Translations under genes and position numbers: made by a program
Assembly: GCA_003254905.1 (NCBI GenBank)
Contig: QANU01005318.1
Coordinates: forward strand, 442,648 to 506,647
Source: Nissolia schottii
Taxonomy: Eukaryota > Streptophyta > Magnoliopsida > Fabales > Fabaceae
DNA: 64,000 nucleotides
Direction: 5' to 3'
Notes under the pieces: model-generated
What the model saw: the letters and a program-made list of their open reading frames with translations, nothing else
The model's database searches: none
What the model was told of the DNA's origin: nothing
In this document: positions 36,699 to 47,550 of the stretch, one piece after another
How the letters are laid out: each line of letters starts with the position of its first letter
How positions within the stretch are numbered: position 1 is the first letter of the stretch

Positions 36699-38108
36699 CA
36701 ATACTCTTGCATTCATTAGGTATGCTTTCAGAGTGTGATCTTTAGTTAAAACACATTGTAAATGTAAAATAAATTTTTAAAAAAAGATATACTTAAAAAT
36801 ATAACTAGAATAAGTATTATTTTTATTAAAGTCAATCCAAATGAGCCTATGTCTTATTCATTTTTCTCCCGTTATTAGATATTGGCTCACCTATACATCT
36901 ATACAAGACTTCGGCTGAAATGAATCGAGCACCTACAAGGAGCAAATTGCTCCTAGTCTTTCAACCGTTGGTATTTGATCTAACGAAAAATATTATAACA
37001 GTTGTAATTTTATTTTTGACCCCAAAATTTTGTGAAAGTAAGATGGTGGACTTTCATTTAGAACCCTGTAGTAACTATTAAAATTTGGCACACGGTAATG
37101 TTGAAGTGGAATTCATAGTTAGTTCATTAATTTGCTGTCTAATTAATAATGTTAATTAAAAAGATTTGAACTAATTCTTTGATGCTAGAAATCCTCAGGT
37201 GACGACGTGCTCTTTAGGAGACCGTCGGTGCTGACCCCAATTGGAGTCCCTCATCACCATGCACCATCACTGCCAACCTTCTTCGACAACCTCTTCTCCC
37301 TAAACCCAAAATGCCAGATCTGAGCCGACGATGACATATGTGGAAGGAAGTGAGAGGCAACTTCGACAAACAGGATCACAAGTTCATCGGTGGTGGGCAC
37401 AGATGCCTAGATCTGACAATCATCGACAAAACAGGAAGGCTTTTAGATCTAGTTGCTGCACATTTGGTTGGGGTTGTGTTGTTTTTTTTTTTTTTTCTTT
37501 TTTGTTTTCGTTTTGTTTTTTATTTTTGGAATCCCTCTTCTATTCGGATCTCCTTGTTTTTGCTATGATTTTTTTTGTTATGGGTGGTCTATTTAGGGAT
37601 AGATCTGTGATGTTGGTGTGAGGGATCAAGGGTGTAGAGGTGAGAGGGAAATTAAGGGAAGAGAAGTTGATGGTGGTGGCGACGAGGTGGTAGAAAGGTG
37701 GTGGCGGTGCACATAGAAGAGGGAACAGGTGGTGGTTAGTTGAAACTAGAATAAAATTAAAACTTTAATAAAACTTGAAAATCTGAAAAGAAAACTAATA
37801 AATTTGTTTAGCTACATGGTCCCTCAACTATTTTAAGTTTTTACTTTTTACCCCAGACTAAATTGGTTCATGTGACTACTTGGTCTAGGTTAGAATCCTC
37901 CCCTATACAATAACATAAAGGGGATTCTCACTTTTGGTATCCGATATATTTTTTTTTTTCATTTTTACCCTTTTGTAACCATTTTTTTAATTTTTTTTTT
38001 AACTTTCACAAAGAAAATAACTACCCACTTTCATCTCTTATTTCAAGTTTCAACCTCTGCTTTCCATCTCGTTCTCTGTCCTTACTCATTCTCACTTCTT
38101 TATTTTTT
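36699..38108. other. Intergenic; no gene seen
   Basis: At 37170-37470 the sequence is GC-richer, with words such as GACGACG, CATCACCATGCACCATCAC and TTCGACAA. It reads like a decayed coding fragment, but no frame gives a recognisable protein. TGGTCCCTCAACTA at about 37819 resembles words in many plant transposon ends. No MULE right terminus was found here. Confidence 0.35.
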
Positions 38109-38775
38109 GGATAAAAAAACATCCACCCTCCAAATTTGTGAAAATAACAACAAACTCCAATCTTCTCTAAAAATTGCATCCCACCACATTGCCACCCTTG
38201 CATTCCTAAAATATCATTCTTCTATTATTTTGGCACAAAAATAGCATTCTTCTATTTCAATTAAAATTAATTTCTTTTTATCATTCACAATTTAGCAAAA
38301 AGAATTTTAATTAATTTAGTAATTTTACATGGTCACCTACATATATTGATAATTAGTTTATTTAATATAAGTATTTTATTTAAATGTTAAATGATTTTTT
38401 TAAAATTATACGATAATCATTTAAATAATACAGCCATAGATATTTAAAAAAACAATAAATAACAACGACACTTGCACAAATAAATCAAAATATATTAAAT
38501 AAACTAATTAAAAAGTAATATCTAAGTGACCATTTAAAAAATACTAAAATGAGATGATATTAAAAATTTAAATAATATAATTATTTTAATCAAATTAAAG
38601 AAAATTCTTTTTGCTAAATTGTGATTGATAAGGATATTTTTTTAAAAAAAAAATTAGAAGAATGATATTTAAGGAATGTGGGAATGCCAATGGGATGTGA
38701 TGCAATTTTTGGAGAAGATTAGGTGTTTTTTTTTGCTAGTTTTACAAACCTAGAAGAAGTGGATGCTTTTTATCC
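38109..38775. repeat. Large imperfect inverted repeat (arms about 180-205 bp)
   Basis: Left arm about 38109-38314; right arm about 38596-38775. Paired blocks include GGATAAAAAAACATCCA with its inverse TGGATGCTTTTTATCC, AAAAATTGCATCCCA with TGGGATGTGATGCAATTTTT, AATATCATTCTTCTA with TAGAAGAATGATATTT, and CACAATTTAGCAAAAAGAATTTT with its inverse. The loop is about 280 bp of AT-rich DNA. Probably a diverged foldback or MITE-type element; no coding capacity. Confidence 0.8.
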
Positions 38776-39751
38776 TTTTTTTTTGACACAATTTCACATC
38801 TCATTCAAATTTGTTGTAAATCTTTTGTTCATCTTCATAATGTGTTGCGTAATGAATGTGATAATAATAAATTATTATGATAATAAGTGATTATTGATGT
38901 ACTAAAATTTTATTAATTTCGTATGTTTTAGGTTAATTTTTAAAATAATTAATAATATTGCATTACATCTAGTGTAAGTCTAAACACTTACACTCTGTTC
39001 TCACCGCTCATTTTTTTAAGATCCAATGGCTCAAAACAACCCACTCAAACTCTCAAATGCCATCCCTCTTCACTCTTTTTAAATTTTTTTACGCCTCTGC
39101 TTCTTCCCTAAGGCTACGCCTTCCTCGTCCAATTGCAATCATGACCAAATACCAAACTCCTCGAGTGCCAACAAAGAAATAACTTCTTTCAAGTGCCAAC
39201 AAAGAAATAATACACAAAAGCATAGATCAAAATAGAATTTAAGATAGCATTTCATAACAACAATGACAATTTGGAACAAATAGCTATTCTTTGAGTCAAA
39301 AGATAGCCTTTCACATCAATGGCAATAAGGAACTAAGGATGGCTCATGGCTGGGTTGATGTGGATAACATGCATAATAATAGCCTAACCAAGTCTTGATG
39401 TTAGCCTGGGATCTAGGTAGATTTTTGGTTTGTTAAAAGCTTCCTGTTTAAACTTTAAGCTGCACCACAAGTTTGTGATGTAACTATGAATAATGATACA
39501 CATAAAGGTGGGATTTACTTTCATCTTTTGAATGAGTTTGTTCACAGGTCTTTGCAATAATCCTATTTTCTCAACCCAAAATAAGATTGCTAGCAATTTC
39601 CAAACCTCACAGAAAATTCCCAATTCAACAGAAAAATAAAACAACATTCTTCACAGGAAATTTATCAAACAGGTAGAGTGCAAATAAGAGAAACAACTCT
39701 AACAACAACACAAACAGTAAACAAATTTAAAAAAAAAAAAAAAAAAAAAAA
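38776..39751. other. Intergenic AT-rich DNA ending in a poly-A run at the gap
   Basis: No gene. A short direct repeat GTGCCAACAAAGAAATAA occurs twice at about 39167-39209. The last 23 bases before the gap are an A homopolymer. Confidence 0.5.
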
Positions 39752-40131
39752 NNNNNNNNNNNNNNNNNNNNNNNNNNNNNNNNNNNNNNNNNNNNNNNNN
39801 NNNNNNNNNNNNNNNNNNNNNNNNNNNNNNNNNNNNNNNNNNNNNNNNNNNNNNNNNNNNNNNNNNNNNNNNNNNNNNNNNNNNNNNNNNNNNNNNNNNN
39901 NNNNNNNNNNNNNNNNNNNNNNNNNNNNNNNNNNNNNNNNNNNNNNNNNNNNNNNNNNNNNNNNNNNNNNNNNNNNNNNNNNNNNNNNNNNNNNNNNNNN
40001 NNNNNNNNNNNNNNNNNNNNNNNNNNNNNNNNNNNNNNNNNNNNNNNNNNNNNNNNNNNNNNNNNNNNNNNNNNNNNNNNNNNNNNNNNNNNNNNNNNNN
40101 NNNNNNNNNNNNNNNNNNNNNNNNNNNNNNN
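39752..40131. other. Assembly gap (380 N)
   Basis: A run of 380 undetermined bases, flanked by a poly-A run on the left. Any ORF drawn through it is an artefact. The true length is unknown. Confidence 0.99.
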
Positions 40132-40375
40132 AAAAAGAGTGAAGAGGCGTGGCACGTGAGAGTTTAGGTGGAACATGAATGGTGAGGATGGGGTGCAGGT
40201 GTGTAGGCCTTTTATTAGCGTATTTATGTTAAAATTAAATTATTCCATGTGATTGACCTTTGCTGGAAGGAATGATTGGTGCATGGAATGAAAGAATTCC
40301 TGGTCATTATATAGTTTTACTCTTTAGTCTGACATTATTAATAATTTTAAAAATGAAAAAACAGGAAAATAAGTT

Positions 40376-40402
40376 GAGAGAGAGAGAGAGAGAGAGAGAG
40401 AG
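40376..40402 (+). repeat. (GA)n repeat in the UXS promoter/5' UTR region
   Basis: About 13 GA units, some 175 bp before the UXS ATG. GA/CT repeats near plant transcription starts are known binding sites for BBR/BPC proteins; a role here is inference. The following 40441-40575 is pyrimidine-rich, as expected of a plant 5' UTR. Confidence 0.8.
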
Positions 40403-40575
40403 GAGGAGCGGTTTGAAACGAATGTTGGAGCGATTATGAAGCCAAATTTCATGCATCGCCAAATTCACACAGCACGCCCACTTCACTCTCCGCCCATCCT
40501 TTCTCTCCCATTATCCCTTCACTTACAAGTTACAACACCCTTTCCTTCATTCCCCAACGCTAAACACAAAACATC

Positions 40576-43500
40576 ATGACCTCTTCTCCCAACTCGGAGC
40601 TAATCCACCGAGCCCAAGCCCAAACCCGGCCCCGCAGGCCCAATTCCGACCCGCCTCCCCCTCCCCAACCCACCAGCCCAATGTCCGGAGCGCTCCGCCA
40701 CCGCGCCCCCTTCCTCCTCGTCGGCGTCGCCATCGCCGCGCTCTTCTTCCACGCCTTCCCCCTCGCCGGGTCCGAACCCCAATCCCCCGCCCTCCCGACC
40801 CGCCGCCGCGTCCTTCTAGAAGATTCCAGCGCCAAAATAACAGCAGCATCGAGAGCAGCTAGCGGCGTGGTTCCGGCGGGGGTGAAGCTGAAGAGGAAGA
40901 GGATCGTGGTGACGGGTGGGGCCGGGTTCGTTGGGAGCCACCTGGTGGACCGTCTGATGGAGAGGGGGGACAGCGTGATCGTGATCGATAACATGTTCAC
41001 GGGGAGGAAGGATAATTTGCTGCACCATTTCGGGAACCCTAATTTCGAGCTGATACGACACGACGTCGTTGAGCCCATACTGCTTGAGGTTGACCAGATC
41101 TATCACCTGGCTTGCCCTGCATCACCTGTCTATTACAAGTATAATCCAGTCAAGACCATCATATCCTTTCATTAATTTTCTATATATGATGTGTTGTTTA
41201 CAATGATATATTGGTTAACTAGTTACTAGTTTAACTTGATCTTCATATAATTTTATTTAAATATATTAATTTATAAATATACCATTAAAAGTGGTCATTA
41301 TTATTAATTGAATGGAGTATACGACATACCCCAATGTGGTAAATATCTAATGATACTTAATTTATCATTTTTTTGATAATTTTTATAATGAAATTCATCT
41401 AATTTTGTTATTATTTTATGTTGTATATGATTTTAATAAACTTTTCATTAGTCAAATAATTGAAAGAATTAACTTATAAGAAGTTTAAAGATTTGCAAAC
41501 TATTTGAGCTTACGATACACTTCTTTACAAATATTATATTAAAAATATTAATTTGTTACGATAAATTATATAATCTATCGGTATGTCATATTAAATCATA
41601 AAATAATAATAAATTTTAATAAATTTTATTGTAAAAATTATAAAAAATAAATAAATTAAATAATATATTCCATGGGATAGGTGAGAAACTATCACCGGAA
41701 ATTGTTTACATGAAAACTGCTTCTTTGAATGTGATATATAAAATTTTGTACAAATATTTATTTTCTACCTTACTTTTTTTTTTTAAAAAAATTCTAGCTT
41801 AATCTTGATACATCTTACTATGAATCATTTTTACACCATGGTCATCATATCATAGTGGGAGTTTTTAAGTTCATTTAATAATTTGTAGTAAGTTATTTTC
41901 TATTGTGAATTGGATCAAATATAAATACCTGCACGTTTTGAATACAGCATGCATGCATGGCCTACGCTTTTGCTTTTGCTTTAATTTAACTTTTATGCCA
42001 AGCACACCGTACCCTTGCCTACATACAATTCGGAAATATAATCTTCCTCTTACTTTATTTTATTCAAAAAACAATTACTATAAGAAATTACGAATAATAA
42101 TATACGATAAAGATGGTCTGAAAATAGCAATTATGATGGGTAAATGAAAGGAATTTGGAGTCCTTGATTCTAATTTGGTTTGGAGTGCACAAGACCAATG
42201 TGATGGGGACACTGAACATGTTGGGACTGTCAAAGAGAGTCAACGCACGGTTTTTGCTGACCAGCACCAGTGAGGTGTACGGTGATCCTCTTCAACACCC
42301 TCAAGCTGAGACATACTGGGGCAATGTTAACCCAATTGGTACGACTATATATGTATATATATATATACACACCCCATGACTCATGTTGCACTCTTTTATG
42401 AGGCTTTAAATGTGCAGCAGCTTTTATTTTATTTAACTAAATTTGCCACTGCATGTTTTTGCTGGGGTTAGGTGTAAGAAGCTGTTATGATGAGGGGAAG
42501 CGAGTTGCTGAGACCTTGAGCATGGACTATCACAGAGGTGCTGGTCTTGAGGTTGGTTCACGCTTTACACGCTATGTTTATACTACTGTACCAGTTGGAT
42601 AAGAAAATAAAAGAGAATGGTTGTCATATTCTTGTGATGTATGTGTGTGTATTTCACAAAATTTTAAATAACTATTTCTTTTTATTGAATATTTTACTGT
42701 CTAAAGGAAAAGAGTGAACTTCAAAATAGCAGAACTTATAGCTAAAATGTTATTTGTACGTAATTTTCTAGACATCCAAATGACAATGGAGATTTGGCAT
42801 AAAATAATGGAGAATATAGGTGCATGATTGGGAATTGAGTAAAACTGATGGTAAGTAATAATACTTTTAACCCAATTTCTTATTCATGTACCTATGTTTC
42901 TCGTTCATTTATACATGAATCTGCCGGTCAAATGAAAAAAACACAATTCACTAATAATATACTCAAGTTTTGCACTCATTTTAACACAAGTTAATTCATA
43001 ATTGCATTGGTAGGTAGGTAAAGCTTATAGCTAGAGACGCATGAATAAAGTTTGAAATTGTTCTGCATATTAGGTGAGAATTGCCCGTATCTTCAACACA
43101 TATGGACCAAGAATGAGCATTGATGATGGGCGTGTAGTTAGTAACTTCGTTGCTCAGGTAAATATCTCTTACCATTTTCTGCTCTTTTTAATTTGTTTTC
43201 GTTGATTGGGTTTTGTTGCTTTATTAGTTGTTACGCCTTGTTTACCTTGCTCCCACAATTTTATAACTACGCAGGCATTGAGGAAGGAGCCAATGACTGT
43301 ATATGGCGATGGGAAACAAACAAGAAGCTTTCAATACGTTGCAGACCTGGTAATTTTTCACCTCTTACCAATATTTTTATTCAAGGTATTATTGCATGGA
43401 CCTTATTTCTTACCAATGACTATCTACTGCCTACTAGGAAGGCATTATTGAAAAAATAATAAATGTTCGAGTGACATGCTGGAAATATTGTATTATATTG

Positions 43501-44545
43501 ATACTGTAAAAGGTGCCATTAGTAAGATTAGATGCTGGAAATGTTTTATATAGAGTAGTGCTAAATCTATATGCCACACTTTTTTCCCTAAATCTTATTA
43601 TTACTAGCACGTGAGACCTTATACAAGGTATATAATATTTTCGGTACATGAAATAAAGTTATTTTTAATATGATTCTGAAATATGGAGAGTTTAAACTTC
43701 ATACAAAAACACATCTACAATAACATTATAAATTAAAATTTTAACTCCCTGAAGATGAAGTGCAAACTCATAGCAAATCAAATATGGATGAATGGATGAG
43801 GATCTGAATAGACATCATCTCATAAAAACATTTTATTACATGATAAAACATTTTTTGTTCTACACAAAGTAAAGAGGGATATAATTTAACTACTAAGAGT
43901 CTTTGAATCCACAGCATAATAGCCTGTGGAAGAAAGGGATGTTTTTTTTAAAAATATGTAGCCTGTCTCTTCTTGCTTGCATTGCATGTTCACAATGTGA
44001 CAGTAAACACACAGGGAATTTAAGGGTACTATAGAGACTGAAGGAAAATGTTAATTTGACATGAATCTGTGTACGCAACAGGTAGAAGGCCTAATGAGGC
44101 TGATGGAAGGTGAGCATGTTGGTCCTTTCAACCTTGGCAACCCTGGTGAATTCACCATGCTTGAACTTGCTCAGGTAAATCACACATACACCTTTTATAT
44201 TTGTACCTGCTTGAAATATTTAGCATAATGTACAAAAGATCCATCATACATATGCAGATATTTTACAACTTAAAAGCATGGGATATAAAATTGAGTCCCC
44301 TTGGTTTTGTGCAGGTGGTTCAAGAGACTATAGACAGAACTGCCAAGATAGAGTTTAGGCCAAACACAGAGGATGACCCACACATGAGGAAGCCAGATAT
44401 TTCCAAAGCCAAGGAACTTCTCGGCTGGCAGCCGACCGTGTCCCTCCGTCAGGGACTTCCTCTAATGGTCACTGATTTCCGGCAAAGGTTATTTGGTGAC
44501 TCAAATGGCGCTGGGGTTGATAGTGTGTCTACAGCTAAACTATAA
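40576..44545 (+). CDS. UXS: UDP-glucuronic acid decarboxylase, membrane type (UDP-xylose synthase; 7 exons, 431 aa)
   Basis: Exons: 40576-41160, 42191-42338, 42472-42551, 43074-43157, 43275-43349, 44082-44174, 44315-44545; frame closes at 431 aa. The enzyme converts UDP-glucuronate to UDP-xylose, donor for xylan and xyloglucan in the Golgi lumen. A proline-rich cytosolic tail leads to one membrane segment (about residues 45-65), as in type II Golgi UXS1/2/4 forms and unlike the soluble UXS3/5/6 forms. The NAD-binding GGAGFVG is at 114-120, TSTSEVYGD at 219-227, and the catalytic YxxxK at Tyr250/Lys254 (CYDEGK). The later conserved blocks [23 protein letters not shown] and [17 protein letters not shown] are intact. 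Intron 1 is AT-AC (see separate entry); the other introns are GT-AG. Every core motif is present, so it should be active. Exact paralogue (UXS2 or UXS4) is not decided. Confidence 0.96.
41161..42190 (+). other. Putative U12-type AT-AC intron (intron 1 of UXS)
   Basis: Exon 1 ends ...AAGACCATC and the next bases are ATATCCTTTC, the U12-type 5' splice-site consensus (ATATCCTTT). The intron ends TTTGGAGTGCAC before exon 2 AAGACCAATGTGATG. Upstream of the acceptor, TCCTTGATT (about 42160-42168) fits the U12 branch-site consensus CCTTRAY, with the branch A roughly 23 nt from the end. Splicing here rebuilds the conserved UXS stretch [12 protein letters not shown] exactly and in phase 0. No GT-AG alternative does this. 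Confidence 0.85.
41323..41696 (-). mobile_element. AT-rich MITE, family B copy 2, inside the UXS AT-AC intron
   Basis: On the minus strand it starts GGTGATAGTTTCTCACC and shares ordered blocks with the copy at 22551-22850 (TTTATTTTTTATAATTTTTA, CTTATAAGTTAATT, AAAAGTTTATTAAAATCATATA). It is longer by internal insertions. It lies in the middle of the intron, clear of both splice sites and the branch site. Confidence 0.5.
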
Positions 44546-45807
44546 GCGAGGAAGAGAAGATAACCATAGCCGAAGGGAACTGAAAATAAAGATATACAGA
44601 ATAACAAAATCTGGTTCCATTAGCCGTTTTGATATTATCTATAGATATATACATATATTTGGCATCAAAATATGCTGGCATCAAATGCCCTAGGAAGATT
44701 GTTCCATAAGAGATACATTTATTTTTTGTAGTAGTATAATGTATTGTATTCTACTATCATCATGCATCACAAGATTTTGTTCTCATAGTTTCTTAATCTC
44801 AAGTATAAGTGTTGCCAGATTAATAGGATTGATTAGTATAACTCCTAAAGTCGCAGCAGAAAAGGAAAAGGAAAACTCCCCAAGTTACTTTAATAATGTT
44901 GAATTGGGTTAGCTTAATTCGTAGTTTAGGATTTACTTCGGAATTGGAAGTTAATTCAGGCTGAATGACTTGGACAGTGATCTTCCAACCTATACCAAGC
45001 AAAGATGAAGTCAATTCTTTTATCCTCTTCCAAATTTTCATTCCCTACAACAAATGCAACGGCCTAATCCCCAATAAGACTACTATCATATCTTCTCACT
45101 CCTTAGAAAAATAAGTAATCTAAGGAAGCCTTGATAATCCTTCTGCAATTAATTTGAGTAACTTGATAAAGCATGGAAAAATCGTAAAGTACCTGATGAA
45201 TCACATACGCCGGTAGACTTGCTTTCATAAAATCATAACCAAGGCAAAAGAACAGGAAGTGCTATCAAGTCCAATCAGTGCGCACTTCAATCTCAAATGC
45301 TACCCAAGTTTTTACAGTCAGAATCATTGACCAGGCAAGGCCTTTCAAAGGATGAGCACTAAACAAGAGAATAGTCCAGCACTTGATACCATGATAATAT
45401 AGGAACTCTCAATTTCAGTGTTAGTGACAACAACTTTATGTATCCATAGGAAATTGATGAATGATGTCCAAGAAACATTGTTAACATGGACTAGCTCAAA
45501 AAATGTCAGCTTGATATCCTCAAATTTTCCACCTGATCTAACATGCTCTGCCCCTGATCACAACTAGAGCTGTCAACATTAACAGCACTCAATTCGATGG
45601 AGGTAAAGGAAACATTACCCTTCCCGATAGACATGTCAAAGATCCAAGAGGATAGGACTTTGGTGCATTGGCATCTAACTCAAAAATCAAGAGAGTTGCT
45701 CACACTAAAATGCATAAGGACTTTGTGTTCATCCCCAAACATATCCAAACGATGCGAATATAGATAGGGGTCAGTCAAACAATGCAACCAAATACTAACT
45801 TGAATAG
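44546..45807. other. 3' UTRs of two convergent genes (UXS +, PPR -) and the spacer between
   Basis: UXS reads rightward to 44545, and the PPR gene reads leftward to 45808. The interval shows no further coding sequence or repeat that I recognise. The genes are convergent, so both 3' UTRs lie here. Confidence 0.6.
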
Positions 45808-47550
45808 CTACCAGTAGTCTCCACATGAGCAAAAGCCACCTTCAAATTGGTGAAATCGAATACGATCCCTCACAATTATCTCTCTGTTCAATATTCTTGA
45901 CACAATTTTAAGCCAATTATGACAGTCTTGACAGGTACGCATGTTTTTGTAAATCCTGATTTTTGTTCCAGGGCTACTTTTCAGGACCCCATAAGCTAAG
46001 GCCAACTTCTCACTATGAAAGTTTAAATTTTCCTCCTTTTCCTCTTCAAAAACATCCATCAAAACCAGATCCGTCAAGGGTGTGAAGCCTTCCAACTTAG
46101 CTCTTTGGTTCAAACCTTCTAGAACTCTGTAAATTGATTTCATTTCAGCATGTGACTGATCAGCTGCCTTGAATTGGTGAATGCTGTCCCCCAATTCAAT
46201 CCAACTCTTACCTCGTTTTTTATGAACTCCTCCCATTTTCATCACCCGTCTCACTCTCTCAGCACTGTCCCAGTTCTTTAAAGAGCAATACATGTTTGAC
46301 AGCAAGACAAAATCTCCACTCTCGAGACGTGATATGTTTGCAATGGCAACTTCACCAAGTTCTTTGTTTCTATGGGTTCTACAAGCACTCAGAAGTGCTC
46401 TCCAGATAATAACATCAGGCTCCATTGACATTGCCTTAATCATGTCATAGGCCTCTTCCAAGAGTCCCGATCGTCCCAAAAGATCAACCATGGTTCCATA
46501 ATGCTCAAGTTCCGGCTTAATTAAGAACCGATTCTGCATCATATCAAAATACTTACAACCTTCTTCAACCAAACCACAGTGGCTACAAGCTGTCAGAATC
46601 CCAATAAAAGTAACAGAATCCGGCAAAACATTTTCCAGCTCCATCCTAGTAAACACTGCAGTTGCATCCAAAGCAAGCCCGTGACTCGCCAACCCATTAA
46701 TCATAGCATTCCAAACCGACACATGGTTGCGCACAGCATTGTCAAAAATCTGTTTTGAAACATCAATTCTACCGCACTTAGCATACATGTCAACCAAGGC
46801 AGCATTCAATATATAATTCAGCTCAATCCTTTTCTCAACCATCAAAGCATGCACCCACTTGGCATCGCTAAGAGCCCCAAGACGTGCGCACCCGGTAAGC
46901 ACAGAAGCAAAGGTGAACCCATCAGGCTCGACTTTAGCACTCAGCATCCCCTTGAAAAACCTCAGTGCATCAACAAAGCGCGAGTTCTTCACATACCCTC
47001 CAATCATGGTGTTCCATGAGACCACATCTCGAACGGGCATTTTGGCAAACACCTTCTTGGCAACATCACATGCCCCACTTTTCATTAGGCTTTCAACTAT
47101 CAAATTCATGTTGAATAGGTCCAAAACATGGGAGAAAATGTGATTAACAACGTGATGGGCAATGTGGGATTGGTGACAGTGAGAATAAGTTGAAATCAAA
47201 GAAGCTACAATTGATGGGTATGTGGCATACCCAAGTACAACAACCCTTGCATGAGTTTTAGCTGCGGTTTTGGAATCCCTAGAAACTCTGCAGCGTTCAA
47301 GAACCCTCTGGAGTACCCTGTGGTCTGAAACAAAGGAATGAACAATTCTTGCAATTGTGAAAAAGGATTAACTTTGTTCCTTGGAAATGTGAATTGAGAG
47401 AAAGAGAATGGGGGAAGCTGCACCTCTGAATGAATAAGGAGATGACAGAGAATGCAATGGAGGATTAGGGTTCCTCCATGATTGAGAAAAAGAAGGAAAC
47501 TTGATAGCTGGTGTTGGCCTCTGTAACTGGATCAACGCCGCCTTCTTCAT
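45808..47550 (-). CDS. Pentatricopeptide repeat protein, PLS class with E and DYW domains (2 exons, 547 aa)
   Basis: Minus strand: exon 1 is 47550-47424, exon 2 is 47324-45808, with a 99-bp GT-AG intron in phase 1; the frame closes at 547 aa. The N-terminus (MKKAALIQLQRPTPAIKF, Ser/Arg-rich) looks like an organelle transit peptide. PPR/PLS repeats follow (for example DVVSWNTMIGGYVKN, PDGFTFASVLTGCARLG, NAALVDMYAKCGRID, PDSVTFIGILTACSHCGLV). Then come the E/E+ region (VIIWRALLSACRTH, GKSWIELGDSIHQF) and a DYW domain. The DYW domain keeps HSEKLA, the CQDC zinc ligands and the terminal CSCGDYW, so the cytidine-deaminase-like site looks intact. By family knowledge it would bind one or a few organellar transcripts and take part in C-to-U editing; its target cannot be read from sequence. 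It is short for the class. Layout resembles At5g50990, an impression not tested by alignment. Confidence 0.92.

Noticed and set aside
39678-40176. ORFs spanning the 380-N gap
   Set aside because: They exist only because undetermined bases cannot form stop codons.
40560-41078. A 172-codon minus-strand ORF opposite UXS exon 1
   Set aside because: Antisense shadow of the GC-rich, proline/arginine-coding start of UXS.
41155-42193. A GT-AG reading of UXS intron 1 (donor GTCAAG at about 41152, acceptor AAG at 42193)
   Set aside because: It would delete residues VKTIK, invariant in UXS proteins, and the donor is weak. The AT-AC reading restores them exactly.
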